From positions 1-32,134 of the forward strand of contig NZ_JACVUI010000021.1 in the NCBI RefSeq assembly GCF_016624945.1: a DNA stretch of 32,134 nucleotides. The letters are read 5' to 3'. Position 1 is the stretch's first letter; each line of letters opens with the position of its first letter. Below the pieces are notes generated by a model. The model was not told where the DNA came from. It saw only the letters and a list, made by a program, of their open reading frames with translations, and ran no database searches. The position numbers and the translations under genes were made by a program. Shown in pieces: positions 1 to 9,592 of this stretch. Origin of the DNA: Acinetobacter sp. S54. GTDB taxonomy: Bacteria > Pseudomonadota > Gammaproteobacteria > Pseudomonadales > Moraxellaceae.

Positions 1-23
1 TGTTTCGCGTCGGGATGCTGCGT

Positions 24-51
24 ATTCTATACATTTTGTAAATCAACGCAA
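24..51 (-). promoter_or_regulatory. Stable-RNA-type promoter firing out of the window
   Basis: Read on the minus strand there is a -35 TTGCGT (46-51), a 16-nt spacer and a -10 TAGAAT (24-29), followed by a GC-rich discriminator with CCCGACGCG. An A/T-rich stretch lies just upstream of the -35. A strong core promoter with a GC-rich discriminator is typical of growth-rate-controlled rRNA or tRNA operons, and an rRNA operon is known beside tyrS in Acinetobacter. The transcribed gene lies beyond position 1, so its identity is inferred. Confidence 0.5.
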
Positions 52-153
52 CCCCTGAAAGCATTTATTTTCAATAGATGCGCTTTTTTTCGTCGATTCC
101 GCTTTAAGCGTTCAACAAATGAACGTAAATTGATTATTCTTCAAACCAATCAT

Positions 154-184
154 AAAAAAAAGTACATGTGAACATGTACTTTTT
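154..184 (-). terminator. Intrinsic terminator of the 87-aa gene
   Basis: Perfect stem AAAAAGTACATG / CATGTACTTTTT around a TGAA loop (157-168 with 173-184). On the minus strand it ends in a run of T. It starts 25 nt after the stop of the small gene at 209. Confidence 0.8.
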
Positions 185-208
185 GGAGTGTATTATCCAT
201 ATGATGAG

Positions 209-472
209 TCAATGAATATGGTAATTACCTCGTACATCGATGACTTCTCGAATCATTTGCTGTCTACCCACATAGCTTTCCCCAAAGAAAAATAGTTTTG
301 CTCGGTAAGGTAATCTTGACATGACCATACTCGATAATTGGTAATTTTCAACAACATCTAATTTATCTAGATAATAATGTGCTAATAAATACTGTTGTTC
401 TTCGATAGCAACAGGATCTGTGTCAAATAAAAAAGTGATTAGCCAGTTGAGGTGTTGTTGATCAAATCCCAT
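209..472 (-). CDS. Small hypothetical protein (87 aa)
   Basis: I do not recognise a family. The product is a soluble-looking 87-aa protein with no signal peptide or membrane helix. It is rich in aromatic and hydrophobic residues, with an N-terminal amphipathic stretch (HLNWLITFLF), an acidic middle and a histidine-tipped C-terminus. The gene looks real: its ATG is preceded by a good ribosome site (AGGAG, 8 nt spacing), a strong terminator follows at once, and no competing ORF lies opposite. It is a single-gene unit between a stable-RNA-type promoter and tyrS. Function unknown. Confidence 0.7.
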   Translation of the reverse strand: MGFDQQHLNWLITFLFDTDPVAIEEQQYLLAHYYLDKLDVVENYQLSSMVMSRLPYRAKLFFFGESYVGRQQMIREVIDVRGNYHIH

Positions 473-479
473 GGATAGC

Positions 480-797
480 TCTCCTCTCGTTGTTTTTATC
501 CACTAAATCATAGTTTTACTACATGCATATCATTTTCATTGAATAAATTTTATCTAAATGTTGCGGGTAGATAATGTATTCTCCTTAAACATGTAGCAGA
601 TTTTCTGTTTAATTTATTTATACCGTAGTTTTTTATTTTTTACAGGATTTATTTGGCTTTTGCTAAAAGAATAAAATGGATCTAATTTCCACTGTGTTTG
701 CACTATTTTTATGTATTTATACTAATAATCAAAGTGATAATCACCATTGTTGTACAGGCCATATTCATAATTTAACAAAGCCTTATATTTTATAAAT
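480..797. other. AT-rich intergenic stretch, no gene seen
   Basis: About 320 nt without a credible ORF or RNA gene. It must hold the promoter of the 87-aa gene. It contains a GTGATAATCAC palindrome (734-744) and a weakly Fur-like stretch around 523-543, neither strong enough to call. Confidence 0.5.
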
Positions 798-828
798 AAA
801 AAAAGCAGACTTAAAGCCTGCTTTTTTT
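798..828 (-). terminator. Intrinsic terminator of tyrS
   Basis: AGCAG (804-808) pairs with CTGCT (818-822), flanked by seven A on one side and seven T on the other. On the minus strand it directly follows the tyrS stop at 844. Confidence 0.75.
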
Positions 829-843
829 ATGAAGTTAACAAAC

Positions 844-2079
<1,236 letters not shown>

Positions 2080-2137
2080 TTATTCAATTTGTGCGATATA
2101 CTAACACTTTTTCAGCAGATTGCAGGCGAAGTTACTC

Positions 2138-3268
2138 ATGACATCGATCTATATTGGGGTAATGACCGGTACCAGCATGGATGGGGTCGATTTCGTTGCT
2201 GCCTCATTTGATCCCTTACATCTTCATGCAACTTTGACTATTCCTTTTGAACCTGAGTTACGTGATGAGCTTATGGCGCTTACTTTGCCAGGGGATAATG
2301 AAATTGATCGAATGGGTAAGGCTGATGTGACACTTGCCACGCTGATTGGTCAAGGTATTAATAAACTGATCGAAAAGAATCAATTAGATCGTAATCAAAT
2401 TAAAGCAATTGGCTCGCATGGACAAACTATTCGTCATCGTCCTGAACATGGATTTACCCTGCAAATTGGTGATCCCAATATAATTACGGAAATTACTCAG
2501 ATTCCTGTGATTTCTGATTTTCGACGTCGCGATATGGCTGCAGGTGGACAGGGCGCGCCTTTAGTACCTGCATTTCATCAAGCGATTTTTCAACATTCAA
2601 CGATTCACCGCGTTATTTTAAATCTGGGTGGCATTGCCAATGTCAGTATGCTGCCCGCAGGGCTGCCTGAAGATGTCTATGGCTTTGATACAGGACCTGC
2701 TAATATTTTAATGGATGCATGGTGCGAACGTTATACTGGCCACCCTTATGATGAAAATGGTAACTGGGCAGCTTATGGTCAACCCATTCGCGGACTATTA
2801 GAACGTTTGCAAGCCCATGAGTTTTTTTCAAAGGAACCGCCAAAAAGTACGGGCCGTGAAGACTTTAATATTGACTGGTTAGATGATCAGCTTGCAGACT
2901 GGCGTAATGATGAGCTGGAATATGATGAGCTAGAAGATACCCCAGAAAATGTACAAGCAACTTTACTGAAACTCACCACTCGTGCGATTAAAAAAGCAAT
3001 TTATCGTTCTGATCTTGATACGGGTGAAGTTTACGTGTGTGGTGGTGGTGCTTATAACTCACATTTATTGGAGCAATTGCGCTGGCGTTTGCGCAAACAC
3101 AATTGGTCAGTACAAAGTACCAGTGTGCTAGGATTATCTCCAACATGGGTTGAGGCGACCGCATTTGCATGGCTAGCTATGCGCTTCATGACACAGCAAA
3201 GTGGTAACTTGCCTTCTGTTACAGGTGCCAAAGACTTTCGTATCTTAGGCACTATAACCTGTGTTTAA
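2138..3268 (+). CDS. anmK: Anhydro-N-acetylmuramic acid kinase
   Basis: Phosphorylates 1,6-anhydro-MurNAc to MurNAc-6-phosphate in peptidoglycan recycling. The 376-aa length fits the family (E. coli about 369). Visible motifs are the N-terminal ATP loop MTGTSMDGVD (residues 9-18), GSHGQTIRH, the substrate stretch DFRRRDMAAGGQGAPL, NLGGIANVS and GFDTGPAN. These are hallmarks of the ASKHA-fold AnmK family. The ATG at 2138 is preferred over the in-frame TTG at 2120, because the family starts at MTSIYIGVMTG. It is divergent from tyrS and convergent with erpA through a shared terminator. Confidence 0.96.
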   Translation: MTSIYIGVMTGTSMDGVDFVAASFDPLHLHATLTIPFEPELRDELMALTLPGDNEIDRMGKADVTLATLIGQGINKLIEKNQLDRNQIKAIGSHGQTIRHRPEHGFTLQIGDPNIITEITQIPVISDFRRRDMAAGGQGAPLVPAFHQAIFQHSTIHRVILNLGGIANVSMLPAGLPEDVYGFDTGPANILMDAWCERYTGHPYDENGNWAAYGQPIRGLLERLQAHEFFSKEPPKSTGREDFNIDWLDDQLADWRNDELEYDELEDTPENVQATLLKLTTRAIKKAIYRSDLDTGEVYVCGGGAYNSHLLEQLRWRLRKHNWSVQSTSVLGLSPTWVEATAFAWLAMRFMTQQSGNLPSVTGAKDFRILGTITCV

Positions 3269-3287
3269 GCTATCGATCCTTTTTGAC

Positions 3288-3314
3288 AAAAAATCCCCAA
3301 TTGGGGATTTTTTT
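3288..3314. terminator. Bidirectional terminator between anmK and erpA
   Basis: Perfect inverted repeat AAAAAATCCCCAA / TTGGGGATTTTTT, with A and T runs that serve both strands. It sits between two convergent genes. Confidence 0.9.
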
Positions 3315-3339
3315 ATGATCATCAGACTATAGAGAATAT

Positions 3340-3675
3340 TTAGATGGAAAAAGATGAACCACAACCACAAGTAGTGGTAGCATTTGGGTTCTGTACAATA
3401 AAACGAGAACCTTCAAGACCTTCAAGATAATCTACAACTGAACCTATCAGGTATTGATAACTCAATGAATCAACCAACATGGTGACATCACCATTTTCAA
3501 ACTTGGCATCATCTTCATTGGCGCTTTCAGCAAAATTAAAACCATAAGAAAATCCAGAACAACCACCACCCGTCACGTAAACACGTAGCATTAAATCCTG
3601 ATTCCCTTCGCTGTCACGGAGTTGACGCACTTTTTTGGCAGCATTATCTGAGATAACAAGAGCTTGGGCATTCAT
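3340..3675 (-). CDS. erpA: Iron-sulfur cluster insertion protein ErpA
   Basis: A-type carrier that delivers Fe-S clusters to apo-proteins. The 111-aa product has the three invariant cysteines of the HesB/IscA fold: C39 in GGGCSGF, and C103 and C105 in TCGCGSS near the C-terminus. The spacing and the [14 protein letters not shown] ending match ErpA more closely than IscA, and no isc genes are adjacent. The start at 3675 is favoured over 3684: the GAGGA ribosome site (about 3685-3689) is 10 nt from the former and touches the latter. Single-gene unit. Confidence 0.92.
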   Translation of the reverse strand: MNAQALVISDNAAKKVRQLRDSEGNQDLMLRVYVTGGGCSGFSYGFNFAESANEDDAKFENGDVTMLVDSLSYQYLIGSVVDYLEGLEGSRFIVQNPNATTTCGCGSSFSI

Positions 3676-3719
3676 GATGGACATTCCTCAACCTAAATCT
3701 GATGTCTTAAAAAGAAAAA

Positions 3720-3754
3720 GACCATATACAGTATAACATACACAATATATGGTC
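3720..3754 (-). promoter_or_regulatory. Possible erpA promoter with inverted repeat
   Basis: On the minus strand a TG-T-TATACT extended -10 (3730-3738) lies about 55 nt upstream of the erpA ATG. It is enclosed by a 9-bp inverted repeat, GACCATATA (3720-3728) and TATATGGTC (3746-3754). The repeat could be a regulator site. It does not look like the classic IscR type 1 motif. Confidence 0.4.
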
Positions 3755-3797
3755 AGTTCTGGAAGTTTAAACTTTATTCAGAGTATTTGTATCAGGA

Positions 3798-4802
3798 TTA
3801 TTTGTAATTTTCGTCCTGTAAAGCACACTCAAAGTTTTTCGGATTTTCTTTACAGCGGAATTGCCATAACAATTTCATCATGCGTTTATCGTAAATTCCC
3901 TTTTTGGTCAGATTAATTCGAGATTCTCGCATTAACTTTTGATAACCTGGTTGATCCGCAGCAGGCACATCCATCCAATATTTCTGTGGAATATCCGCTT
4001 TCATTTTGCCCAAAATCGTAAATGCTCTCGGTAATTGTCCTTTGACCCAATCACGTGATTTTTGACCGAATCCCGCAGGGAATTTATCAGGTCGAATGAT
4101 CAAGTTTCCAGTGACCTGTAAAATAGGGTAATTCACAATCGCACCAGTTGTTCCCAAACCTTTATGTAATTCGAGCGCTTTAAATGCTGCTGCTGGTGCA
4201 CCAATAATATCAACCTGATGGTTATTAAATTTTGCTCCGAAATTAGTTACATCAGCACTAACAGCCTGCGCACCAATTTGCTGAACCATAATTTTTTGTG
4301 CTTCGTCATAATCTAAAACAGCAATTTTTTTGCCTGCTGCTTTGGCCACAGTATTGATATTACGGTCATTGACCAATAAATAAGCATCTCCAATCGGAAT
4401 AACACCCACTACTTCATATTGACCCTGTGTCATATATTTAGAAAATGCAGGAATTGATAATCCCTGCATAATCTTCACCGCCAGCTTTAAGTCAGTAATT
4501 GCACCAATCGCATCTAGTGATCCCGTAAAGGCATTAAATTGGCGACCGCGTAAACCCGTGATACTTACTCCATCACATTTACCGGCTTTAAAATCATCTG
4601 CAATCACACTTTCATTCTGGCTAACTTTTAGTTCAATATCAGCTCCCCAGCTTTTAGCCGCTAACTGATAGTCTTTCATCAGGCTATAGACATCACCATT
4701 TTTTCCCACCAAATCAAAAACACAGATTGTTTGCTTTGCCTGCACCCCCATCGATGCTGCAAACAAACCAGCTGTCATTGCGAGCGTTTTTGACCATTTC
4801 AT
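3798..4802 (-). CDS. AdeT-family (PF19582) periplasmic protein, copy 1
   Basis: 334-aa exported protein related to A. baumannii AdeT1/AdeT2. Those were first described as RND-type efflux proteins linked to aminoglycosides, but the family is now described as a putative solute-binding protein. The sequence fits the latter: one signal peptide (MKWSK, hydrophobic core, cleavage near GVQA-KQ), no further membrane helix and a periplasmic-binding-like body. The four cysteines shared by all three copies are present (TICVFD, GKCDG, FRC, FEC). It is the most divergent copy: it lacks the RQDEA stretch and ends in DENYK instead of GE. The ATG at 4802 has AAGG 7 nt upstream and is preferred over 4817. No permease is nearby, so ligand and partner are unknown. 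Confidence 0.85.
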   Translation of the reverse strand: MKWSKTLAMTAGLFAASMGVQAKQTICVFDLVGKNGDVYSLMKDYQLAAKSWGADIELKVSQNESVIADDFKAGKCDGVSITGLRGRQFNAFTGSLDAIGAITDLKLAVKIMQGLSIPAFSKYMTQGQYEVVGVIPIGDAYLLVNDRNINTVAKAAGKKIAVLDYDEAQKIMVQQIGAQAVSADVTNFGAKFNNHQVDIIGAPAAAFKALELHKGLGTTGAIVNYPILQVTGNLIIRPDKFPAGFGQKSRDWVKGQLPRAFTILGKMKADIPQKYWMDVPAADQPGYQKLMRESRINLTKKGIYDKRMMKLLWQFRCKENPKNFECALQDENYK

Positions 4803-5036
4803 ATGCATACCTTCCATTATTGCCTTTGTTCTTTTTTTGCTTGATGAACATGCAGTCCTGCACCTTCACATAGTCCAGTCCAATTAAAATCTATAATTTC
4901 ACATTGATGTCAAATAACAGGTTTAAAACCATATAGGTGCCCTACCGTCACTGATCCCTGTGAACTTAATTCTTTAGTTTTAGATTATCAATTTTTAAAT
5001 CTGCATCAATGGCTTAACTGACAGGATTTTAGAAAT

Positions 5037-5066
5037 AAAAAAACTCGGAAATAATTCCGAGTTTTT
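5037..5066. terminator. Terminator after AdeT-family copy 2
   Basis: CTCGGAA (5044-5050) pairs with TTCCGAG (5055-5061) around ATAA, with flanking A and T runs. It lies 15 nt after the minus-strand stop at 5082, so copies 2 and 1 are separate transcription units. Confidence 0.88.
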
Positions 5067-5081
5067 CCAATAAAATCAATA

Positions 5082-6086
5082 TTATTCGCCAGGCATTGAA
5101 CATTCAAAATTGGCTTTATCTACTGAACAGCGCGCTTTTTTCAACACAGACATCATACCAGCATCATATACACCACGTTTAGTAAGATCGATACGACCAT
5201 CACGTAATAGTTTTTGATATTTCAATTTGTCTTCTGGTGTTAGATTCATCTTGTATTTTGCAGGAATTTGCGCTTCCAAACGATTGATCATGGCAAAGCT
5301 CTTCGGCAATTGTTTAATGAACCAATCACGAGATTTTTGACCAAAACCAGCAGGGAATGCTTCAGGGCGAATGACCAAGTCAGCAGTTACATGCAAGACA
5401 GGAAAATTCATCATCGCACCATTCGTGCCTAAACCTTTATTTAACTCAAGCGGCTTATAGGCATATGCTGGTGCACCAACCATATCAACCTGACCGTTAT
5501 TAAATTTTGCAGCAAAGTTAGAAATATCAGATAGAACTGCTTGTGCGCCTACGCGTTGTACCATAATTTTTTGCGCATCGTCATACCCCAAGACTGCAAA
5601 CTTTTTACCTGCCGCTTTTTCTACAGAGTTAATGCTTTTATCACGTACAAAAATGAAAGCCGAACCCAATGGTGCGATGCCAGCAACTTCGTATTTTTTA
5701 CCGCCCAGATTTGAGGTTAATTTTGCTGCATTACGCGCATCCAGAACATAGGTAATCGCACGTTGCGCAATCTGGTTGTTTGGAACACCGCCCAACGAGT
5801 CGATCGAACCCGCAAATTTATTATATTGACGGGCACGCATGGCTGTCATGGTTACTGCATCACATTTACCAGCTTTAAAATCATTATCTGCAACTGCTTC
5901 ATCCTGACGTGGAACCAGCGTAATATCAGCACCCCAGCCTTTAGCTGCCAATGCCCATTCTTCCATCATTTTATACGACTCACCTGATTTCCCTAGCAAA
6001 TCGAATACACATACTGTTGCGGCTTGAGCTGTTACCGAAAAACCAGCAAGAGTGGTTGCGGCCAGAGCAAATGCGATTTTTTTCAT
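5082..6086 (-). CDS. adeT: AdeT-family (PF19582) periplasmic protein, copy 2
   Basis: 334-aa exported protein, the copy that looks most like A. baumannii AdeT as I recall it. It has a signal peptide MKKIAFALAATTLAGFSVTAQA, then a soluble domain opening with VCVFDLLGKSGESYK. Features shared with copy 3 are the RQDEA stretch, MRAR.YNKFAGS, QVD followed by PAYAYKPLE, and the C-terminal pair RC...FEC. The symbol follows the published A. baumannii name. An RND pump role is not supported, because there is no multi-helix membrane domain. A periplasmic solute-binding role is an inference from the family. Start 6086 is chosen for AAGGA at 8 nt spacing. Confidence 0.85.
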   Translation of the reverse strand: MKKIAFALAATTLAGFSVTAQAATVCVFDLLGKSGESYKMMEEWALAAKGWGADITLVPRQDEAVADNDFKAGKCDAVTMTAMRARQYNKFAGSIDSLGGVPNNQIAQRAITYVLDARNAAKLTSNLGGKKYEVAGIAPLGSAFIFVRDKSINSVEKAAGKKFAVLGYDDAQKIMVQRVGAQAVLSDISNFAAKFNNGQVDMVGAPAYAYKPLELNKGLGTNGAMMNFPVLHVTADLVIRPEAFPAGFGQKSRDWFIKQLPKSFAMINRLEAQIPAKYKMNLTPEDKLKYQKLLRDGRIDLTKRGVYDAGMMSVLKKARCSVDKANFECSMPGE

Positions 6087-6138
6087 TTTGTTATTCCTTC
6101 GTACCAAATTTCCAGTTAGGAGTATCCTTACACGGCAA

Positions 6139-6182
6139 ATATTAATCGGGTTATTTAAAAAAAAATAGAGTATTTACTCCAT
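6139..6182 (-). promoter_or_regulatory. Putative promoter and inverted repeat of AdeT copy 2
   Basis: ATAGAG-N6-CTCCAT (6165-6182) lies 20 nt from a -10-like TAATAT (6139-6144) on the minus strand. The -35 position reads TATTTT, a poor match. The same layout occurs upstream of copy 3. The repeat is flanked by nine A (6157-6165) and six T (6182-6187), so it could instead be a bidirectional terminator or attenuator hairpin. Confidence 0.5.
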
Positions 6183-6284
6183 TTTTTGTGGAAAAATGAA
6201 TATTTATTGTACAAAATCGTGAATAATTTCTTGTTTTAAGTAATATTCAGTAAAAAATATATAAACAATACTTTAAAATATAAA

Positions 6285-6322
6285 GAGTTTTCTTAAACTT
6301 TTTTTATTCGATAAGAAAACTC
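6285..6322. repeat. Long-loop inverted repeat after AdeT copy 3
   Basis: GAGTTTTCTTA (6285-6295) and TAAGAAAACTC (6312-6322) form an 11-bp perfect stem with a 16-nt loop, about 23 nt beyond the stop of copy 3. There is no clean T run after it on the minus strand. It may be a weak terminator or an mRNA 3'-end stabiliser. Confidence 0.5.
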
Positions 6323-6344
6323 CAAAGTCATTTTATAAGGTCTT

Positions 6345-7352
6345 TTATTCGCCGCTTAGAGAACATTCAAAGTTGGTTCGTTCAACTGTGCAACGTGCGC
6401 GTTTAAGTACTGTCATCATATTCGGGTCATAAATCCCTTGTTTTGCAAGATCTATACGCCCATCGCGTAATAATTTTTGATATTTTATTTTGTCTTCATT
6501 GGATAAATTGATTTTATATTTATCAGGAATACCGGCTTCTAAACGGCGCACCATGGCAAAATTTTTCGGTAACTGATTTAGAAACCAATTACGCGATTGT
6601 GGGCCAAAATTGCTGGGAAATTTGTTTTGCCGAATAATCAAATCAGCGGTAATATTGGCAACAGGAAAGTTAATCATGGCGCCATTGTTACCCAAGCCTT
6701 TTTGAATTTCTAGCGGTTTATAAGCGTAGGCTGGAGCAGGCACAATGTCGACTTGCCCACTATTAAATCGAGCAACAAAATTTGAAATATCAGAAGCAAC
6801 AGGAACCGCGCCAACACGCTGACTCATAATTTTTTGCGCTTCGTCATACTGCAAGATTGCGATTTTTTTCCCTTTAGCACGTTCAAGATTATTGATATTA
6901 CGATCACGTACAAACAAATAAGCCTGACCAATCTGCACAATACCGGCGACTTCGTATTTATCGCCATCCATAGTTGTGGTTAATCGATGATTGTTACGTT
7001 TATCTAATACGAAAGTAATCGCTTTTTGCGCAATAGAATTATTTGGAACAGCGCCCAGTGCATCCACCGAACCTGCAAACTTGTTGTACGGGCGGGCACG
7101 CATAGAAGTGATATACACACCATCGCATTTACCTTCACGAAAATCTTTTTCAGCCTGAGCCTCATCCTGACGTGGAATAAGATTAATATCCGCATTCCAC
7201 GCTTTCGCTGCTAATGCCCATTCTTCAAGCATTTTGTATGAGTCACCTGCTTTTCCCAACAAATCAAACGCACAGACGTTAATTTGGGCATGAGTGGTCG
7301 TCATGCACCCCAACAACACTGTTGTACCCAGTATCGAAAGTCCTTTATTCAT
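6345..7352 (-). CDS. adeT: AdeT-family (PF19582) periplasmic protein, copy 3
   Basis: 335-aa exported protein and close paralogue of copy 2. It has the same NADINLIPRQDEAQAEKDF region, MRAR.YNKFAGSVDALG, PAYAYKPLE and a C-terminus ending ECSLSGE, with the same four cysteines. The signal peptide ends at THA-QIN. Two adjacent ATGs (7355 and 7352) share one AGGA site, and 7352 has the better 8-nt spacing. An LLGC stretch in the signal peptide resembles a lipobox, but the paralogues have no cysteine there. No transport genes adjoin it. Confidence 0.84.
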   Translation of the reverse strand: MNKGLSILGTTVLLGCMTTTHAQINVCAFDLLGKAGDSYKMLEEWALAAKAWNADINLIPRQDEAQAEKDFREGKCDGVYITSMRARPYNKFAGSVDALGAVPNNSIAQKAITFVLDKRNNHRLTTTMDGDKYEVAGIVQIGQAYLFVRDRNINNLERAKGKKIAILQYDEAQKIMSQRVGAVPVASDISNFVARFNSGQVDIVPAPAYAYKPLEIQKGLGNNGAMINFPVANITADLIIRQNKFPSNFGPQSRNWFLNQLPKNFAMVRRLEAGIPDKYKINLSNEDKIKYQKLLRDGRIDLAKQGIYDPNMMTVLKRARCTVERTNFECSLSGE

Positions 7353-7405
7353 CATCGCATTCCTTTTCCGACTTGTTCTTGCTTAGTTTTTGTTCTGTAC
7401 TTATT

Positions 7406-7449
7406 ACTATAGTAAGCTTAAGTCAATAAAAATAGAGTTTTAGCTCTAT
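7406..7449 (-). promoter_or_regulatory. Putative promoter and inverted repeat of AdeT copy 3
   Basis: ATAGAG-N6-CTCTAT (7432-7449) is a perfect 6-6-6 inverted repeat, 80 nt upstream of the ATG. A TATAGT -10 (7406-7411) lies 20 nt inside it and sits in a 12-bp palindrome TTACTATAGTAA. The -35 position reads TATTTT, exactly as for copy 2. An alternative -35, TTGACT (7421-7426), has no good -10 at 16-18 nt. Confidence 0.5.
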
Positions 7450-7495
7450 TAAGGCTTAAATCCTGTAAATTTTCTGACGAAATGCATAATTTTTT

Positions 7496-7523
7496 TTGAC
7501 ACATTTCATCTTTTCGTTAAAAA
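7496..7523 (+). promoter_or_regulatory. Possible yheS promoter
   Basis: Perfect -35 TTGACA (7496-7501), a 16-nt spacer and a fair -10 TAAAAA (7518-7523), 85 nt upstream of the chosen yheS start. Confidence 0.4.
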
Positions 7524-7608
7524 ATGCAAAATTGACTAAAACTTTGTCTTCTTCTGCATATCCCTTTAAAATATTCACTTTCTTTTATGATGTAGCGTGT
7601 TCATTTCC

Positions 7609-9543
7609 ATGATTCAGCTTGACCAGTTTTCAATTCGCCGCGGCGGACGTGTTTTATTTCAAAAAGCATCGATGCAACTGCATCCAGGCTGGAAAATTGG
7701 TTTAACAGGTGTGAATGGTGCTGGAAAATCTACTTTATTTTCAGCCCTGCTCGGTGGTATTGAAGCAGACAGTGGCAGTTTAAGCCGACCAAATATTTGG
7801 ACTGTTGCCCACATGGCGCAAGAAATTAAAGCTTTAGACATGAAAGCAATTGATTTCGTGTTATCTGGAGATGAAGAATATTGGACCATTCAGAATCAAC
7901 TCAATGCTCCAGAACAATTAAATAATGATCAATTGGCTGATTTATATAGCCGTTTTGATGAAATTAATGGTTATTCAGCTTCAGCTAAAGCCTCTCAACT
8001 TATGGCAGGTTTAGGTTTTTTTGAACATCAATCGCAATTAGATGTTTCTAGTTTTTCTGGTGGTTGGCGCATGCGTCTCAATTTGGCACGCACCTTAATG
8101 AGCCGTTCAGATTTATTATTGTTAGATGAACCCACTAACCACTTGGATCTCGATGCCATTTTATGGCTAGAGGACTGGCTGAATAGTTATGAAGGAACTC
8201 TGGTTCTGATTTCACATGATCGGGATTTTTTAGATGCAATTACCGATCATGTTTTACACATCGAAAATCAAGAGCTCACACTTTATACAGGAAACTATTC
8301 TACTTTTGAAACGACACGTGCTGAGCGCTTAGCACAACAGCAACAAGCCTTTGAGAAACAACAGGAAACTCGCGCACATTTACAAAAATATATTGATCGA
8401 TTCAAAGCACAAGCCACCAAAGCACGTCAGGCACAAAGTCGAATCAAACAACTGGAACGGATGCAAGAACTTGCACCCGCGCATGTGGATACGCCTTTTA
8501 CCTTTAGTTTTCGTGAACCGACTAAAATGAGTTCACCACTTTTGGCATTGGAACATGCAGATATTGGATATGCTGCTAAATTAATTGTTACCAATGTGAA
8601 TTTACAAATTACACCCACCAGCCGCATCGGATTGCTCGGTATGAATGGTGCCGGAAAATCAACTCTAATTAAATCTTTGGTGGGCGATCTTCCACTTATT
8701 CAAGGTCAACGCTATGCATCTGAGTTACTCAATATCGGTTATTTTGCCCAACATCAAATGGATGCTTTAGATGGTAATGCCAGTCCAATGCTACAACTGT
8801 CACGCATTGCCGATAAAAAAATCAGTGATGCCACTTTACGTGCCTTTTTAGGCAGCTTTGGTTTTAGTGGCGAACGTATGGATACGCCAAGTGAAAGCTT
8901 TTCTGGAGGAGAACGTGCGCGTTTAGCACTGGCCCTCATCGTCTGGCAACGTCCTAATGTTCTCATTCTGGATGAACCCACCAACCACTTAGACTTGGAT
9001 ATGCGTCATGCTTTAACTATGGCATTGCAGGATTTTGAAGGTGCAGTGGTACTGGTATCGCATGAGCGTCAATTGATTGCGAGTGTTTGTGACGAACTAA
9101 TTCTGGTTCACAACGGTCATAGTCAAAGTTTTGACGGTGATTTAAATGATTATGCTCACTGGCTTCGTCAAGCACGTACTGAAATGATCAAAAAAGGGCA
9201 ACAACCTGCCACGCCTCTTGTTTCACAAGTTACTGTTCAACCCGCAACTTCAAAACTGGATAAAGAAGCTCTACGTAAAGAAGCTGCACAACGTAGAGAA
9301 CAAACACGACCTATTCGTAAAAATATTGAAAAATACGAAGCTCAGATTGAAAAATTTCAGCCGCGTTTAGGTGAAATTGAAGTTTTACTGGGAGATAGTT
9401 CACTTTATGAAAGCGAGCGCAAAGACGAACTGCTCAAACTTATGAATGAACAAACTGAACTCAAACAAAAACTGGAACACGCTGAAGAACAAATGCTAGA
9501 ACTCATGATGCAGTTGGAAGAACTCGAAAGTTCTTTTGATTAG
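7609..9543 (+). CDS. yheS: ABC-F ATPase YheS
   Basis: 644-aa soluble ABC-F protein, close in length to E. coli YheS (637). The family acts on ribosomes rather than in transport. It has two nucleotide-binding domains: Walker A GVNGAGKST (about 34-42) with signature SGGWRMRL, then Walker A GMNGAGKST (about 344-352) with signature SGGERARL. Both have LDEPTNHLDLD Walker B regions. An interdomain linker (the P-site tRNA interaction motif region, rich in Q, R and K) and a charged coiled-coil C-terminal tail follow. No membrane helices. The start is the ATG at 7609 (MIQLDQFSIRRG); the GTG at 7597 gives four extra residues. No clear Shine-Dalgarno is visible at either. Confidence 0.93.
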   Translation: MIQLDQFSIRRGGRVLFQKASMQLHPGWKIGLTGVNGAGKSTLFSALLGGIEADSGSLSRPNIWTVAHMAQEIKALDMKAIDFVLSGDEEYWTIQNQLNAPEQLNNDQLADLYSRFDEINGYSASAKASQLMAGLGFFEHQSQLDVSSFSGGWRMRLNLARTLMSRSDLLLLDEPTNHLDLDAILWLEDWLNSYEGTLVLISHDRDFLDAITDHVLHIENQELTLYTGNYSTFETTRAERLAQQQQAFEKQQETRAHLQKYIDRFKAQATKARQAQSRIKQLERMQELAPAHVDTPFTFSFREPTKMSSPLLALEHADIGYAAKLIVTNVNLQITPTSRIGLLGMNGAGKSTLIKSLVGDLPLIQGQRYASELLNIGYFAQHQMDALDGNASPMLQLSRIADKKISDATLRAFLGSFGFSGERMDTPSESFSGGERARLALALIVWQRPNVLILDEPTNHLDLDMRHALTMALQDFEGAVVLVSHERQLIASVCDELILVHNGHSQSFDGDLNDYAHWLRQARTEMIKKGQQPATPLVSQVTVQPATSKLDKEALRKEAAQRREQTRPIRKNIEKYEAQIEKFQPRLGEIEVLLGDSSLYESERKDELLKLMNEQTELKQKLEHAEEQMLELMMQLEELESSFD

Positions 9544-9570
9544 ATAATTGAGTTAGATAGTTTGACCAGA

Positions 9571-9592
9571 GGGCTGTATCGATTTACAGCCC
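9571..9592 (+). terminator. Hairpin after yheS
   Basis: GGGCTGTA / TACAGCCC stem (8 bp) with a 6-nt loop, 27 nt after the stop. There is no T run behind it, so intrinsic termination is uncertain. Confidence 0.4.

Noticed and set aside
523..543. Fur-box-like sequence upstream of the 87-aa gene
   Set aside because: Only about two of three GATAAT-type hexamers match, each with mismatches, and the gene has no known iron link.
7286..7352. Lipoprotein signal (LLGC) in AdeT copy 3
   Set aside because: The residue before the G-C pair is not ideal and the paralogues have no cysteine there. A signal peptidase I site (THA-QIN) fits all copies better.
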